Assembly: GCA_947494195.1 (NCBI GenBank)
Contig: CANLUC010000002.1
Coordinates: forward strand, 310,001 to 374,000
Direction of reading: 5' to 3'
From: an uncultured Nesterenkonia sp.
GTDB lineage: Bacteria > Actinomycetota > Actinomycetes > Actinomycetales > Micrococcaceae
DNA length: 64,000 nt
Position numbers and translations under genes: made by a program. The notes beneath the pieces are model-generated. The model searched no databases and had not been told where the DNA came from. It worked only from the letters and a program-made list of their open reading frames with translations. Positions within the stretch are counted from its first letter, which is position 1. Each line of letters opens with the position of its first letter. Positions 45,619-53,820 of the stretch are shown in pieces.

Positions 45619-47300
45619 CCTCCACAGCGGTGGTCACCCTGGCAGCTGTCCTGGTGATCGTACTCGGGGTGTCTTTCCTCAGCCGCCCCCGCGGTCCGTC
45701 CACCGTGGACTTCTACCTCGCCGGCCAGCGAGTGGGTGTGATGACCAACTCCTGGGCCATCTGCGGGGACTATCTCTCCGCCGCCTCTTTCCTCGGCGTT
45801 GCCGCAGCCGTCTATGTCTCGGGGCTGGACGGCGCCTGGTACGCAGTGGGCTTCGCCGCAGGCTTCGTGCCAGTGCTGCTGCTGATCGCCGCACCGCTGC
45901 GCCGGTTCGGAGAATTCTCGCTGGCTGACTTCCTCGGGCGTCGAATGGAGTCGGCCCCGGTCCGACTGGCCTCGGTGGGGGTGGTTCAGCTGGTCATCCT
46001 CTGTTACCTCGTCCCACAGTCCGTGGGCGGGGGGATCACCTGGGAGCTGCTCGTCGGACAGGGACTGCTCGGACTCTCCCCTTATGCGACAGGGGTGCTG
46101 CTCTCCACGGCTGTGGTCGCCGTCGTCGTCGCCTTCGGCGGCATGCGCGGGACCACCTGGAATCAGGCAGTCCAGTTCCTGCTGCTCTTCGCCGCGCTGG
46201 TCTGGCTGGCCGTGGTGGTGACCGCGGACGGCTTCCGCTACGGCGACGCGGTGCACAGTCTCAGTCAGGCGCCGCTGGCCAACCCCACGCTGGGTGGGCC
46301 TGCAGGTCAGGAGTGGGTGTTGACGGAGGAGACGAACCAGATGCATCCCGGAGAGCCCGCGCTCTTCGGGGAACCTGGAGCGCGCTACGGCCCTCTGGGG
46401 CAGGTGGCGCTGGTGGTGACCCTGGGACTCGGCACGGCAGGACTGCCGCATGTGATGAACCGATACTTCACCTCGCCCACGGGCAAGGCGGCCCGCACCA
46501 CCACGGTCTGGGTGCTGATGCTGATCGGCGCCTTCTACGCCATGGCGATCATGCTCGGCACCGCCGCGCGAGACATCATCCCCGACGCCGTCGCCGGCCG
46601 GCCCTGGCTGGAGGAGCTCACCATCAACGGCGTGCTGCATACTCCGGAACACGCGCTGCCGGTGCTGGGGCGCATCTACGGGGAGCAGTCTGGACTGGGC
46701 CTGATCGCCGCCGCCGCGCTGATCGCCGCCATGTCCACCGTCGCCGGACTGCTGCTCGCCTCGGCAGCGACCTGGGGGCACGACGTCTATGAGCGCCACA
46801 TCAATCCCAAGGCCACTCAGCGTCAGGCCGTCTGGGCAGGGCGGATCACCACTCTGCTCGGAGCCGCCCTCGCGGCAGGCCTGGCCATCGCGCTGCGGCC
46901 CGAGGCCTTCGCCCCCGCCATGCCCTCGCTGGTCGCCACCATGGTGACCTGGGCCTTCGCCGTCGCCGGGTCGGCTCTGACACCGGTGCTCGTGCTGGCC
47001 ATCTGGTGGCACAGGACGACGGCGGCCGGGTCTCTGGCCGGTCTGCTCACCGGCGCGGGACTTTCGGTGAGCATGTTCCTCACTGCCGGCCTGATCGAGG
47101 TCACCTGGCTGCGCGAGCTGCTTGCCGCGCCCACCCTGGTGGTGGCCCCGATCACCGTGGCGGTCGTGGTGCTGGTCTCGCTGCGCACCAGCGCGCCGGT
47201 CGGCGTGCAGGCACACTGGGTGCAGATGCATGGGACCGCGGCGGATCGCCGGGCGGAACGCATGGCCCGACTGACGCGAGGGGGAGTGGATGCGCGGTAG
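45615..47300 (+). CDS. Cation/acetate-type sodium:solute symporter
   Basis: The 561-residue SSS-family protein has about 13 helices. STVDFYLAGQRVGVMTNSWAICGDYLSAASFLG is the conserved N-terminal block of the ActP/MctC group. GTTWNQAVQFLLLFAALVWLAV and GTAGLPHVMNRYFTSPTGKAAR also match. The GTG at 45615 overlaps the DUF485-like stop. The stop overlaps the histidine kinase start, suggesting that carrier and sensor are made together. Confidence 0.9.
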   Translation: MTSTAVVTLAAVLVIVLGVSFLSRPRGPSTVDFYLAGQRVGVMTNSWAICGDYLSAASFLGVAAAVYVSGLDGAWYAVGFAAGFVPVLLLIAAPLRRFGEFSLADFLGRRMESAPVRLASVGVVQLVILCYLVPQSVGGGITWELLVGQGLLGLSPYATGVLLSTAVVAVVVAFGGMRGTTWNQAVQFLLLFAALVWLAVVVTADGFRYGDAVHSLSQAPLANPTLGGPAGQEWVLTEETNQMHPGEPALFGEPGARYGPLGQVALVVTLGLGTAGLPHVMNRYFTSPTGKAARTTTVWVLMLIGAFYAMAIMLGTAARDIIPDAVAGRPWLEELTINGVLHTPEHALPVLGRIYGEQSGLGLIAAAALIAAMSTVAGLLLASAATWGHDVYERHINPKATQRQAVWAGRITTLLGAALAAGLAIALRPEAFAPAMPSLVATMVTWAFAVAGSALTPVLVLAIWWHRTTAAGSLAGLLTGAGLSVSMFLTAGLIEVTWLRELLAAPTLVVAPITVAVVVLVSLRTSAPVGVQAHWVQMHGTAADRRAERMARLTRGGVDAR

Positions 47301-48615
47301 CGCGATACTGGCGGCGGCTGTGACGCTGATCTGGGTGCTGGTCTACGTGGGCACCCAGGTCCTGGCCGATCCGGCGCTGCCCATGGTCCCCACCCTGGGG
47401 CTCGGGCTGTTCCTGACCGTCGGAGCCGTGCTGGGATATCCCTCCGCGCTGCGCGGGGCCACCGGGCGGCGCCGACAGCGACCGGTCTCCCCGCGTGAGG
47501 TCGAGGTCAGCCGGGGGGTGCGAGATCTCGCCGCCGCAGGACGTTCCATGCCGCTGCGTGCAGGCCTCACTCCGGAGGCCGCACGGCGCACCTGCGAGCT
47601 GCTGCGCCCGATGCTCTCCGGCGACGCGGTCTCGATCACGGACCGCGAGCAGATTCTCGCCTATGTCGGCCCTGGGGCGGACCACCACCGTGAGGGTGCG
47701 CAGATGCAGACCTCTGCGGCCCCTCGCACGATCGCCCGGGGCAAGACCCAGGTGGTCCGTGATCGCGCGTCCGTGGGCTGCCGCACCACCGACTGTGAGG
47801 TGACCTCAGCCGTGATCGTCCCGCTGCGCGTGGGCAGTCGCGTGATCGGAACGCTGGGGGTCTACCAGGCCGAGACGGAGATCCCGCCGCGCCGGCTCGT
47901 GGAGGATATGGCCGCAATGCTGTCACTGCACCTGGAGCTCGCGGAGCTGGACCGGGAGAAGCAGCTCGCCACGGACGCACGGTTGAACGCGCTGCGGGCC
48001 CAGATCAATCCACATTTCCTCTTCAACATCCTCAACACCATCGCCTCGAAGGCGCGCACCCGGCCGGACGAGGCCCGTGAGCTGCTGCTGCGGCTCTCCG
48101 AGTTCTTCCGCTATGCGGTGCGGCAGGAGGGCCACTACGCGGAGTTCGCGCAGGAGTACTACTTCGTGCGCACCTATGTCTCGCTGGAGCAGGCTCGTTT
48201 CGGGGATCGACTCAAGGTCCGCTACGACATCGACCCGCAGGTGCTCACCACGCGGGTACCGGTGCTGATGATCCAGCCGCTGGTGGAGAATGCAGTCAAA
48301 CATGGGATCGCCGGCAAGCCGGAAGGCGGCACGGTGCATCTGCGTGCCCGGGTGGACCCGCTGGCCCGGACGACCAGCATCAGGGTCAGTGACGACGGCG
48401 TCGGCATGGCCCCAGAGGTGCTGGCCAAGATGGCCGACAGTGCCCAGGAGCTTCGGGGCCTGGAATCGATCCAAGAAGACCCCAGCCACGCCGGCGTAGG
48501 GCTGCAGAACATCACCGAACGGCTCAACTCGCTGTTCGGGGATCGTTACGACCTCTCCATCTCCACCCCGCGCTCCGGCGGCACCGTGGTGGAACTGACC
48601 ATTCCACTGCGGTGA
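47290..48615 (+). CDS. LytS-type sensor histidine kinase
   Basis: The 441-residue protein begins with two hydrophobic helices (about residues 1-55). A GAF-like domain follows (about 100-220, with VSAVIVPLRVGSRVIGTLGVYQ region). The His_kinase domain has phospho-acceptor His242 in INPHFLFN, and an ATPase domain follows (VENAVKHGI, then DDGVGM, then GVGLQNITERL). This is the arrangement of the BtsS/LytS family. The ORF overlaps the symporter end by 11 nt and is followed by its LytTR partner. Confidence 0.92.
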   Translation: MRGSAILAAAVTLIWVLVYVGTQVLADPALPMVPTLGLGLFLTVGAVLGYPSALRGATGRRRQRPVSPREVEVSRGVRDLAAAGRSMPLRAGLTPEAARRTCELLRPMLSGDAVSITDREQILAYVGPGADHHREGAQMQTSAAPRTIARGKTQVVRDRASVGCRTTDCEVTSAVIVPLRVGSRVIGTLGVYQAETEIPPRRLVEDMAAMLSLHLELAELDREKQLATDARLNALRAQINPHFLFNILNTIASKARTRPDEARELLLRLSEFFRYAVRQEGHYAEFAQEYYFVRTYVSLEQARFGDRLKVRYDIDPQVLTTRVPVLMIQPLVENAVKHGIAGKPEGGTVHLRARVDPLARTTSIRVSDDGVGMAPEVLAKMADSAQELRGLESIQEDPSHAGVGLQNITERLNSLFGDRYDLSISTPRSGGTVVELTIPLR

Positions 48616-48651
48616 TGCGAATCACATGGAGCTGAACATCAGCTCTATACT
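48611..48651 (+). promoter_or_regulatory. CRP/GlxR-type site and leaderless promoter of the LytTR regulator
   Basis: GGTGA-TGCGAA-TCACA (48611-48626, one mismatch) overlaps the kinase stop codon. TATACT (48646-48651) ends 6 nt before the ATG at 48658. The site centre is about 40 nt before the predicted transcription start, a class II activator position. Confidence 0.55.
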
Positions 48652-48657
48652 GAGCGG

Positions 48658-49473
48658 ATGCACCCCCGGGCCCTGATTGTCGACGACGAGGCGCCGGCCC
48701 GTGAAGAGCTGCGCTTTCTCCTGGAGGAGATCGGCGGTGTCCAGGTGGTCGGCGAGGCCACCAATGGTGAAGAGGCCCTCCTTCTGCTGAACTCGCTGGC
48801 CTATGACCTCGTCTTTCTGGATATCCGGATGCCCGGGCTGACCGGACTTCAGGTAGCGGAGCGGCTGCGCGGGTCGGTGGGCGTCGAGGGCACCCGGAGC
48901 CCCCAGGTCATCTTCACCACAGCCTATCCAGACCACGCCGTCGAGGCCTTCGACCTGGCGGCGGCGGACTATCTGGTCAAACCCTTCTCGGCGGAGCGAC
49001 TGCAGCGGTCTGTGGAACGAGCGCTCGCCGGGGCGGAACCCCCAGCGACCCCGGCCTCGACCCCGGCGTCGTCTGCTCGGTCTGCGCCAGCCGCGGCGGC
49101 CCCTGGAGAGACTGCTCCTTCGGAACGCGCGGGGCAGCATCAGCTGGTGCGGATCCCGGTCCAGAAGGACGGGCGCACCGTGCTGGTGGAGGGCGACGCG
49201 ATCGCCTACGCCGTCGCAGCGCGCGGCTACGCCTCGCTGAAGCTGGCGGATGACCGTGTGCTGGTCTCCTTCTCGCTCAACGAACTCGAGCGACGGCTGC
49301 AGGGTCACTTCTTTCGTGTTCACCGCTCATATCTGGTGAATCTGCGCTACGTCCGTGAACTCGTGCCGGACTTCCGCGGCACCCTGGTGCTGGTGCTCAA
49401 CGATCGCCAGCGCAGCAGGGTAGAGGTCTCCCGTCGGCATGCGCCGGAGCTGCGAAGACGCCTGGGCCTGTGA
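48658..49473 (+). CDS. LytTR-family response regulator
   Basis: The 271-residue protein has a receiver domain (residues 1-120) with phospho-acceptor Asp55 in DLVFLDIRMPG, acidic pocket VDDE and the switch threonine in FTTAY. A Pro/Ala/Ser linker of about 45 residues leads to a C-terminal LytTR DNA-binding domain (VQKDGRTVLVEGDAIAYAVA, FFRVHRSYLVNLRYV). It is the partner of the upstream LytS kinase. Regulators of this type in other bacteria control carboxylate or pyruvate transporters, which fits the neighbouring symporter. Confidence 0.92.
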   Translation: MHPRALIVDDEAPAREELRFLLEEIGGVQVVGEATNGEEALLLLNSLAYDLVFLDIRMPGLTGLQVAERLRGSVGVEGTRSPQVIFTTAYPDHAVEAFDLAAADYLVKPFSAERLQRSVERALAGAEPPATPASTPASSARSAPAAAAPGETAPSERAGQHQLVRIPVQKDGRTVLVEGDAIAYAVAARGYASLKLADDRVLVSFSLNELERRLQGHFFRVHRSYLVNLRYVRELVPDFRGTLVLVLNDRQRSRVEVSRRHAPELRRRLGL

Positions 49474-49506
49474 ACCGCTCTCGCGGCCACCAGGCCAACT
49501 GCCGGC

Positions 49507-50112
49507 TCAACTGCGCGGGCGGTCCTCCGGCAGGCTCTGCGGCATCGGTTTGGTGGGCTGAGCCTGCCGCGCCGGGGCAGACTGCTGACGTGGCGCCGAG
49601 GCCGGCGCCGGGGAACCAGGATCTCGTTCCAGTCCCTTGCGCTGCTCGGTCTCGGCTGCGGGCTTCTTCCCGGACTCCTTCGCGGCACTGTGATCCTTGG
49701 CCGAGTCCTTCCGCTCCACTGGCGTGCTCTGCCGGCCCCATGCCTTGATGCAGCCGAGCATCACGTAGGCGATCAGCAGCGCCAGTGTCAGCAGCCCATG
49801 GAGCACCATGTTTGCGGTGGAGCCAGCTGCATCCTGATTGCTGAACGCCAGCACGAACATGCCGGCACTGTGCAGGATGGTCAGTTCCATCAGTCCCGGG
49901 TAGGCCCGCGGGCGCCACGCGACCAGCGCGAAGAGGCCCGCAAAGACGACCAGACCGAAGGCGTGCCACGCTTCGGCGAGGAACGTCTCGGGGCCGGACT
50001 GCTGGAGCTGGGCCATGGACCAGCCGGCGAATCCAGCGGTGCCCAGGGCTGAGATGATCAGCAGGGTCCGCCCCGTGGCGCGGCGTCGTGATGTGGTGAC
50101 CTCTGCTGGCAT
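49507..50112 (-). CDS. Membrane protein of unknown function with disordered tail
   Basis: The 201-residue protein has four hydrophobic segments in the first 125 residues (LLIISALGTAGFAGWSM, HAFGLVVFAGLFALVAW, LTILHSAGMFVLAF, VLHGLLTLALLIAYVMLGC). A highly charged Lys/Glu/Gln/Pro-rich tail of about 75 residues follows and looks disordered. I do not recognise the family. The ATG at 50112 has AGAGGAAA upstream. The gene converges on the LytTR regulator with only 33 nt between. Confidence 0.68.
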   Translation of the reverse strand: MPAEVTTSRRRATGRTLLIISALGTAGFAGWSMAQLQQSGPETFLAEAWHAFGLVVFAGLFALVAWRPRAYPGLMELTILHSAGMFVLAFSNQDAAGSTANMVLHGLLTLALLIAYVMLGCIKAWGRQSTPVERKDSAKDHSAAKESGKKPAAETEQRKGLERDPGSPAPASAPRQQSAPARQAQPTKPMPQSLPEDRPRS

Positions 50113-50184
50113 GGTGTTTCCTCTGCGATCGGCGTGGGGCGGATTCCTCCGGTGCTGATCTCAGCTTAAGCCCGCTGACACCTG

Positions 50185-50212
50185 CTGACCAGTGAGGACA
50201 GGCTCGTATGAT
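50185..50212 (+). promoter_or_regulatory. Candidate promoter of the aldo/keto reductase gene
   Basis: CTGACC (50185-50190) and TATGAT (50207-50212) are 16 nt apart, which would give a leader of about 120 nt. Confidence 0.45.
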
Positions 50213-50336
50213 GCCTGAAGGGGCATTCAGGAGTGTCTGCGACTCATCACATGGAATGAACCTGTCCACGCGGTGGTTCGCAGATTACGAGAGCAAGGAT
50301 GCTCCCCAACATGCACGGAGTACTAGAAAGGTTTCC

Positions 50337-51167
50337 ATGGCTACTGTTCCCACCATCACACTCAACGACGGCGCTGAGATCCCTCAGCTCGGCTTCGGCG
50401 TCTGGCAGGTCCCCGCGGATGATGCCGAGACGGTCGTCACCGAAGCGCTGAAGGTCGGCTACCGGCACATCGACAACGCTGCCGTCTACGGCAACGAAGA
50501 GGGCGTGGGCCGCGCGATCGCCGCATCCGGCGTGCCCCGTGAAGAGCTGTTCATCACGACGAAGGTCTGGGTCAACGACTTCAAGGCGGGCCGCACCCGA
50601 CAGGCCCTGGAGACCTCCCTGCAGAAGCTGGGCCTGGACTACGTGGATCTGTTCCTGATCCACTGGCCTTCACCGGCGGACGAGGCGTACCTCGACGCCT
50701 GGAAGACCATGGAGGACCTGCAGTCGGAGGGACTGACGCGCAGCATCGGTGTCTCGAACTTCCTCCCGGAGCACCTGGACCGGGTCCTCGAGGCTGGCAC
50801 CATCGTGCCTGCGATCAACCAGGTGGAGATCCACCCGGCGCTGCAGCAGCGCGAGATCCAGGAGGCCAATGACAAGCACGGCATCAAGACTCAGGCCTGG
50901 AGCCCCTTGGCTCAGGGCGCGGTCTTCGAGGATGAGCCGGTCAAGGCCGCAGCCGAGGCGCACAATGTCTCACCTGCACAGGTGGTCATCCGCTGGCATC
51001 TGCAGCGTGGTCGCATCCTCTTCCCCAAGTCTGTGACTCCGGAGCGCATCGCCTCGAACTTTGACGTCTTCGGCTTCGAGCTCAGCGAGGACGAGCTCTC
51101 AGCCATCGATTCCCTGGAGCGGGACGGTCGCACGGGCCCCAACCCGGGCGAGTTCAACCCCTCCTGA
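50337..51167 (+). CDS. Aldo/keto reductase (AKR5, 2,5-diketo-D-gluconate reductase-like)
   Basis: The 276-residue NADPH-dependent (alpha/beta)8 reductase has the conserved GYRHIDNAAVYGNEEGVGRAI block with the catalytic Asp and Tyr. The lysine lies in the ITTKVW strand and the histidine in LFLIHWPSP. GVSNFLPEHL and QVEIHPALQQREI follow, and the C-terminal IPKSVTPERI equivalent is present. I chose the ATG at 50337, with AGAAAGG upstream. The natural substrate is unknown; such enzymes reduce sugars, aldehydes and methylglyoxal. Confidence 0.9.
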   Translation: MATVPTITLNDGAEIPQLGFGVWQVPADDAETVVTEALKVGYRHIDNAAVYGNEEGVGRAIAASGVPREELFITTKVWVNDFKAGRTRQALETSLQKLGLDYVDLFLIHWPSPADEAYLDAWKTMEDLQSEGLTRSIGVSNFLPEHLDRVLEAGTIVPAINQVEIHPALQQREIQEANDKHGIKTQAWSPLAQGAVFEDEPVKAAAEAHNVSPAQVVIRWHLQRGRILFPKSVTPERIASNFDVFGFELSEDELSAIDSLERDGRTGPNPGEFNPS

Positions 51168-51240
51168 ATCGGGAGGGTGATGGTTCGGCCAACAAGCTGA
51201 AACAGCACCAAACCTGATCAGCAGCTAATAGCAGCACGAA

Positions 51241-51286
51241 AAAGAGCAGGGCCCCAGTTCGATGAGAACTGGGGCCCTGCTCTTTT
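51241..51286. terminator. Bidirectional intrinsic terminator
   Basis: A 20-bp stem (51241-51260 with 51266-51285) has a 5-nt loop and T-rich tails on both strands. It lies between the convergent aldo/keto reductase and BCCT genes. Confidence 0.9.
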
Positions 51287-51309
51287 ATGCGACCGAGTCG
51301 CTCAGCGGG

Positions 51310-53406
51310 TCAGCGCTGAGTCTTGTCCTCGGTCGTCTTCGGGTCAGTCTGCTCGACGTCGCCGTTGCTGACTGCCTCGTCGTAGATCTGCTCGGACTCC
51401 CACTGCTGGCCGGTGGCCGATTCAGCGAACTCGGGAGTCTCGAAGACCTGATCCGCGATCGGATCGTTGAACGCCACGTCCTCGTCCCAGCCGATGGTGC
51501 CCGTCTCCGGGTTGACCGTGGTGGAATGCGACGGCACATCCTGGATGGCGAACACCATGTCGTCGGAGGCGAAGGGAGTGGAGATGCCCGATTCCTTCGA
51601 GGTGGGCTTGTCCAGGCCGGCCAGGGTCGCCGAGGTGTTGCCCAGGAAGCCCTTCAACGCAGTGCGCTGACCGCTGAGGATCGAGCGCAGATTGCGATGT
51701 ACGCCGGGGGCGGAGTTCCCGCCGCCCGGTGCACTGCGCGCGGTGTCCACCAGGGCCGCCTTGCTCGCCGTCGGGCGGATCCGCACGTAGCGCGGCATGG
51801 TTGCGGTCTCGTAGTTGAACATCCGCACCTGGGCGATCACGGCGAGGACCATCACGATCGAGAGCGGGGCTGCCGCAGCGATCGAGGTGACCTGCAGGAC
51901 GCGCAGCGCCGCGTCGGCGGCTTCGCCTCCTGCTGCCAGCAGCACGATCGCAGTGATGGCGATGAAGACGGTCCAGAAGACCCGCGTGAGCTTCGGCGTG
52001 TCGGTGCGTCCGCCGTAAGCGAGCACATCGGTGACCAGCGAGCCGGAGTCCCCGGAGGTCACGAAGAAGATCGCGATCACCAGGATCGCCACCACGGCCG
52101 TGATGGAGGCCAGCGGCAGCTGCTCGAGCAGAGTGAAGGTGGCCCCCACGGTGTCGATGTTGCCGTCCTGGACCATGACGCCCTCGGTCATCTGGTACCA
52201 GATGCCGGAGGAGCCGAAGATGGTGAACCAGAGGAGGCTGACCAGGGTCGGCGCCAGCAGCACGCCCATGACGAACTGGCGGATGGTGCGGCCGCGGGAG
52301 ATCCGCGCGATGAACATGCCCACGAAGGGTGACCAGCTCATCCACCAGCCCCAGTAGTAGATCGTCCAGTCAGCAGACCAGCCAGCCTCATCCCCACCGA
52401 CGTAGTTTGCGCCGGTCTCGAACATGAGCTGCGGGAAGGCCATGAAGTACTCACCCAGGTTCCCGACGAAGGACTGCAGCAGGAACAGGGTGGGTCCGGC
52501 GATCAGCACGAACAGTGCGAGGAGCGCGGCAATCACCATGTTGAAGTTGGAGAGCCACTTCAGGCCCTTGTTCACGCCGGTGATGACCGAGAAGGTGGCG
52601 ATGGCCATGATGATCACAATGATCGCGGTGAGCAGCACGGTGTTGGCCGGGTCCTCGATCCAGCCCATGAAGCCCAGGCCCGCTGCGATCTGCTGCGTGC
52701 CGATGCCCAGTGAGGTGACGATGCCGAAGACGGTGCCGACAATGGCGACCACATCGATGACGTGGCCCACCCAGGACTCGATGAGCTTGCGTCCGAAGAT
52801 CGGCTCCAGCAGCCAGCGGATGGACAGCGGACGTCCGCGGCGGAAGGTCATATACGCCAGACCAAGTCCGACGACCACGTAGATGGCCCAGGCGTGCAGG
52901 CCCCAGTGGAAGGCTGCCTGACCCATGGCGGTTCCGGAGAGCGCGGATTCAGAGGCCGAGACGATCTCACCGTTGGCATCCATGCCCGTTGACCCCGTGA
53001 CATCCGGGGGAGCGATGAAGTGCCACAGCGGTTCGGCCACGCCCCAGAAGACGAGTCCGATGCCCATGCCGGCGGCGAAGAGCATGGTGAACCATGAACC
53101 GAGCGAGAATTCAGGCTTCTCGTCGTCGCGGCCCAGACGGATGTTGCCGGCCTTGGACAGACCCGCCCACAGTGCAAAGACCACGAAGCCGGTGGCGATC
53201 AGGACGTACCACCAGCCGATGGTGTCCACGATGGTGGAGTTCAGGGTCTCGAACGCGTCAGCGCCGTTCGCCGATCCCCAGATGGTGGCGAAGATCAGTC
53301 CGATGACGATGATGAGCACCGCCGGAATGAAGACGGGTTTGTTCAGGCCGCGCCAGGCATCAGCCGGCGACCAGTCCCGTAGTCGAGCTTCGGGTTCCGA
53401 AGCCAT
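51310..53406 (-). CDS. BCCT-family choline/glycine-betaine transporter
   Basis: The 698-residue carrier has twelve helices and the BCCT signature region WTIYYWGWWMSWSPFVGMFIARISRGRTI. FAAGMGIGLVFWGVAEPL holds the glycine-rich substrate helix. A C-terminal cytoplasmic domain of about 150 residues is acidic and may sense osmotic stress, as the shorter tails of BetP do; that is an inference. I chose the ATG at 53406 with a strong GAGGA site. An operator-like palindrome lies about 45 nt upstream. Confidence 0.92.
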   Translation of the reverse strand: MASEPEARLRDWSPADAWRGLNKPVFIPAVLIIVIGLIFATIWGSANGADAFETLNSTIVDTIGWWYVLIATGFVVFALWAGLSKAGNIRLGRDDEKPEFSLGSWFTMLFAAGMGIGLVFWGVAEPLWHFIAPPDVTGSTGMDANGEIVSASESALSGTAMGQAAFHWGLHAWAIYVVVGLGLAYMTFRRGRPLSIRWLLEPIFGRKLIESWVGHVIDVVAIVGTVFGIVTSLGIGTQQIAAGLGFMGWIEDPANTVLLTAIIVIIMAIATFSVITGVNKGLKWLSNFNMVIAALLALFVLIAGPTLFLLQSFVGNLGEYFMAFPQLMFETGANYVGGDEAGWSADWTIYYWGWWMSWSPFVGMFIARISRGRTIRQFVMGVLLAPTLVSLLWFTIFGSSGIWYQMTEGVMVQDGNIDTVGATFTLLEQLPLASITAVVAILVIAIFFVTSGDSGSLVTDVLAYGGRTDTPKLTRVFWTVFIAITAIVLLAAGGEAADAALRVLQVTSIAAAAPLSIVMVLAVIAQVRMFNYETATMPRYVRIRPTASKAALVDTARSAPGGGNSAPGVHRNLRSILSGQRTALKGFLGNTSATLAGLDKPTSKESGISTPFASDDMVFAIQDVPSHSTTVNPETGTIGWDEDVAFNDPIADQVFETPEFAESATGQQWESEQIYDEAVSNGDVEQTDPKTTEDKTQR

Positions 53407-53447
53407 GAAGTCCTCCTCAGTCAGGTGAGAGTGTTCTCTAGTTTCGT

Positions 53448-53468
53448 GCAAGGTGATTCACCTCTTGC
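53448..53468. promoter_or_regulatory. Operator-like palindrome upstream of the BCCT gene
   Basis: AGGTGA-T-TCACCT (53451-53463) is a perfect 6-bp inverted repeat extended by GCAA/TTGC flanks. It could bind a dimeric repressor such as a TetR- or GntR-type protein. Confidence 0.45.
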
Positions 53469-53820
53469 GCATGCGATTCAGGCCAGACACGCAAAAACGA
53501 CGCCGACTCTGTTGCCTCACCAGGTGGGTATGGGCCCAGCCCGGTGTGACAGGCGGCAGAGATCCTGCGTCGTCGTCAGAAGGGTCTTGACACCTGCGTT
53601 CCTGCGCGGGTGAATCGGTAGCGTCCACCTACTATTTACACACTCAATGCGCTTATAATGCAACTGCCGTTCCCCGTATGAGACCGCCGGAGGGGTTCCG
53701 CAGAGCGGCCCCGACCAGGCCAGGGACCTCTTGGATGGCGACTGTCACGCCTTCATAACTGTTTCCCCAAGACCGCTTCTGGGGTTGGCAGCGAGAGGCC
53801 ACGGCGTTACGGTGTAACCC
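53469..53820. other. Gene-free region between the BCCT and EEP-like genes
   Basis: No convincing gene is visible. A consensus TATAAT lies at 53654-53659 on the plus strand, but without a well-placed -35 box. A hairpin with CCCCA/TGGGG stems lies at 53764-53783. TACGGT (53808-53813) precedes the next ATG by 7 nt. Confidence 0.5.
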
